From contig NZ_QPNC01000037.1 in assembly GCF_003386285.1 (NCBI RefSeq), positions 1 through 44,474 of the forward strand: DNA of 44,474 bases, read 5' to 3'. The stretch comes from Nocardiopsis sp. FIRDI 009. Lineage in GTDB: Bacteria; Actinomycetota; Actinomycetes; Streptosporangiales; Streptosporangiaceae. Position 1 is the stretch's first letter, and each line of letters opens with the position of its first letter. A program made the translations under genes and the position numbers. Of the stretch, positions 42,816-44,474 are shown in pieces. The notes under the pieces were generated by a model. The model was not told where the DNA came from. It saw nothing but the letters and a program-made list of their open reading frames with translations, and ran no database searches.

Positions 42816-44306
42816 TCAGTCGTTGTCCTCCACGCACGCCAACCACTCGCCAACCCCGACGACGGTGTCCTCGGCCTCACGCCAGCCGGGTACGCCCGTA
42901 CACCCGTGATGGGAGACCCCGTCCCTGGTATAACTCAGTGTGATTGCTCGACCAAGCACGGTGTACTGAGCGTTCGCCGCGAGACAGGGGAGTTTCACAT
43001 ACCCTAGTTCGGTGCCCATGTAGCCCACACAGTCCCCCCTCGCGACGCTGTCGGTTCCGCCGTTGAGAACCAGACCGACCACTGAGGCGACGGGGGAGAC
43101 GAACGCGTACAGGAACAGTGCGACGGCGGCGAACGCCAGAGCCTTCCACCACCCGTGGCCTCCGGAGGTTTTCTTCGCGTCATCGCGCTTGGAAGAGCCG
43201 CCCTGCGCGTCGACGATCCCTTTCTGCCGCTGGGGGTGGGACCGCTCCGGTGTTCGCTGCCCGGTCGGCCCGGGGCGGGGCGGCAGTCCCCTGTCAGGAG
43301 CGGCAGGCTGACCACGGCGCCGGGAGATCAACGTATTCACACCGTTGAGGAGCCTGGCATGCAGCATGGCCCTCATCTCGCTCTCGAAGGCCCGAGTGCG
43401 ATCGGAGGGGACGGGGTCCAGGACCAGGGTCGTGTGCAGGGTGATGACTTCGGTGAGCGCTTCGGGCAGCCATCGACCCTCGGGCCGCTCCTCAACCGGC
43501 GGCACCAGCGCTGACAGCTCCCGCAAGAGGTGTTCCAGGGCGGGGCGGGCGGCGGGGTCCTTGGCCAGGCACACGCTCACCAGGTCGACCAGCGGGGCGG
43601 GCAGGTCGGACAGGTCCGGTTCCTCGTGCACGACCCGGAAGACCACCGCGTGGACGGGTCCCTCACCGAACGGGCTGTGCCCGGTGGCGGCGAAGGCCAG
43701 TACGCACCCGAGGGAGAACACGTCCGAGGCCGGACTGACCTGCTGGGCCATGGCCTGTTCAGGGGACATGAACGCCGCCGTGCCCAGCACAGTGGAGGTC
43801 TGGGTGTGGGAGGTGGTGTCCAGGGCGCGGGCGATACCGAAGTCGATCAACCGGGGCCCGTCGGCGCCCAGGATGATGTTGGCGGGTTTGAGGTCGCGGT
43901 GCACCAGCTTCTGGATGTGGACCGCAGCCAGCCCTTCGGCCAGGCCAGCCCCGAGCACCGCCACCGACGCCAGGGGGAGGGGGCCGTGGTCGGCGACGGC
44001 GGTGTGCAGGGAGGGGCCGGGGATGTAGGCGGTGGCCAGCCACGGGGGGTCGGCGTCGGGGTCGGCGTCCACGACCGGGGCGGTGTAGAAACCGCCCACT
44101 GTGCGGGCGGCGGCGACCTCGGAGGCGAAACGGCGCCGGAAGGTGGCATCGTCGGCCAGTTCGGGACGCACGACTTTGACCGCGACCGTGTGTCCGCCGG
44201 GCGAGCGGCCCAGGAAGACTCGTCCCATGCCACCTCCGCCCAGCCGGGCGTGCAGTTCATAGGGGCCGACCTGATTGGGGTCGCCGTCGCGCAGGGGGTT
44301 GGCCAT
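42816..44306 (-). CDS. Transmembrane Ser/Thr protein kinase with extracellular four-cysteine domain
   Basis: A 496-aa PknB-type kinase. The catalytic domain (about 15-275) has GGGGMGRVFLG (23-33), Lys44 (VAVKVV), HRDLKPANI, LIDFGIA and MSPEQ. A linker (about 290-385) leads to one membrane helix (about 386-414, WWKALAFAAVALFLYAFV), then an extracellular domain (about 415-496) with four cysteines (GDCVGY, LPCLAA, HHGCTG, LACVED). That pattern resembles the LppU/SCO3897-type domain rather than PASTA repeats. The ATG has GGAAAC upstream. The ligand is unknown. Confidence 0.88.
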   Translation of the reverse strand: MANPLRDGDPNQVGPYELHARLGGGGMGRVFLGRSPGGHTVAVKVVRPELADDATFRRRFASEVAAARTVGGFYTAPVVDADPDADPPWLATAYIPGPSLHTAVADHGPLPLASVAVLGAGLAEGLAAVHIQKLVHRDLKPANIILGADGPRLIDFGIARALDTTSHTQTSTVLGTAAFMSPEQAMAQQVSPASDVFSLGCVLAFAATGHSPFGEGPVHAVVFRVVHEEPDLSDLPAPLVDLVSVCLAKDPAARPALEHLLRELSALVPPVEERPEGRWLPEALTEVITLHTTLVLDPVPSDRTRAFESEMRAMLHARLLNGVNTLISRRRGQPAAPDRGLPPRPGPTGQRTPERSHPQRQKGIVDAQGGSSKRDDAKKTSGGHGWWKALAFAAVALFLYAFVSPVASVVGLVLNGGTDSVARGDCVGYMGTELGYVKLPCLAANAQYTVLGRAITLSYTRDGVSHHGCTGVPGWREAEDTVVGVGEWLACVEDND

Positions 44307-44460
44307 GGCACCGTTTCCGCGTAGAGGGTTGTTCGCCCGGTCGGCCCTGATGATCCCAAAAAGCCGTGCAGTTTGGGAGTCGCTGCCCGGATTCGGCCAC
44401 AGGATCTCCAGTGAGCGCTTTTCATCGTGCTTCGCGGAGTTGAAGTACGAGCACGGCTCG

Positions 44461-44474
44461 GGTGATCTCTCCGG
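44461..44474 (+). repeat. 14-bp direct repeat, right copy at window edge
   Basis: Same 14 bases as 41760-41773, cut by the window end. The two copies lie 2.7 kb apart and bracket the truncated cutA, the foreign frame and the kinase gene. Confidence 0.35.

Overview
The window is high-GC DNA with dense coding on both strands, frequent GTG and TTG starts and actinobacterial signature families: the proteasome ATPase ARC/Mpa, a GarA-like FHA protein, DUF397/Scr1 regulators, DUF6879, DUF5999, polyphosphate glucokinase and a CDP-alcohol type cardiolipin synthase. It looks chromosomal and comes from a filamentous or sporulating actinomycete. Nocardiopsis or a close relative is my best guess, but the genus is inference.

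Layout. 1-2.8 kb: a secreted purple acid phosphatase with a PHO-box-like promoter, then a lone arginine deiminase. 2.9-7.3 kb: an accessory island. A DUF6879 remnant abuts an IS5-type element. Beyond it a minus-strand operon (HATPase, two paralogous mini-proteins, DUF2958) diverges from an XRE/Scr1 regulator plus DUF397 pair, resembling the WhiJ/AbaA-type loci of Streptomyces. 7.3-11.7 kb: amidohydrolase, secreted chorismate mutase, flavin amine oxidase and a probable PPOX-fold protein. 11.7-14.8 kb: the CstA carbon-starvation transporter, a cory-CC-star mini-protein and an ArsA/Get3-like ATPase, the last two translationally overlapped.

14.9-24.7 kb is a conserved actinobacterial block: cardiolipin synthase, a three-domain mannose-1-phosphate guanylyltransferase-like protein, a zinc-ribbon GarA, bifunctional nuclease, a MerR regulator and gcvP. 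It resembles the Mycobacterium Rv1822-Rv1832 segment but lacks gcvH and the first MerR gene (ftsR). gcvP is preceded by a glycine riboswitch with a visible Shine-Dalgarno-masking alternative pairing.

24.9-31.2 kb: two helical-repeat proteins, DUF5999, a ThrE-type exporter, a tandem GNAT protein and an orphan NarL-type response regulator. 31.3-33.3 kb: a RecB-like nuclease and a site-2 protease. 33.6-38.4 kb: an XRE-TPR regulator in an operon with a SLOG nucleotide-sensor protein, a divergent small gene, an AraC regulator divergent from a DUF2000 gene, and polyphosphate glucokinase. 38.6-41.6 kb: trmI and arc, ending in a strong terminator.

The right end (41.6-44.5 kb) is disturbed. The first 37 codons of a cutA gene run straight into an unrelated lower-GC reading frame. 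A Ser/Thr kinase with an extracellular four-cysteine domain follows, and the window then ends. The Pup-proteasome genes that usually follow arc are not seen, so an insertion appears to lie between them.
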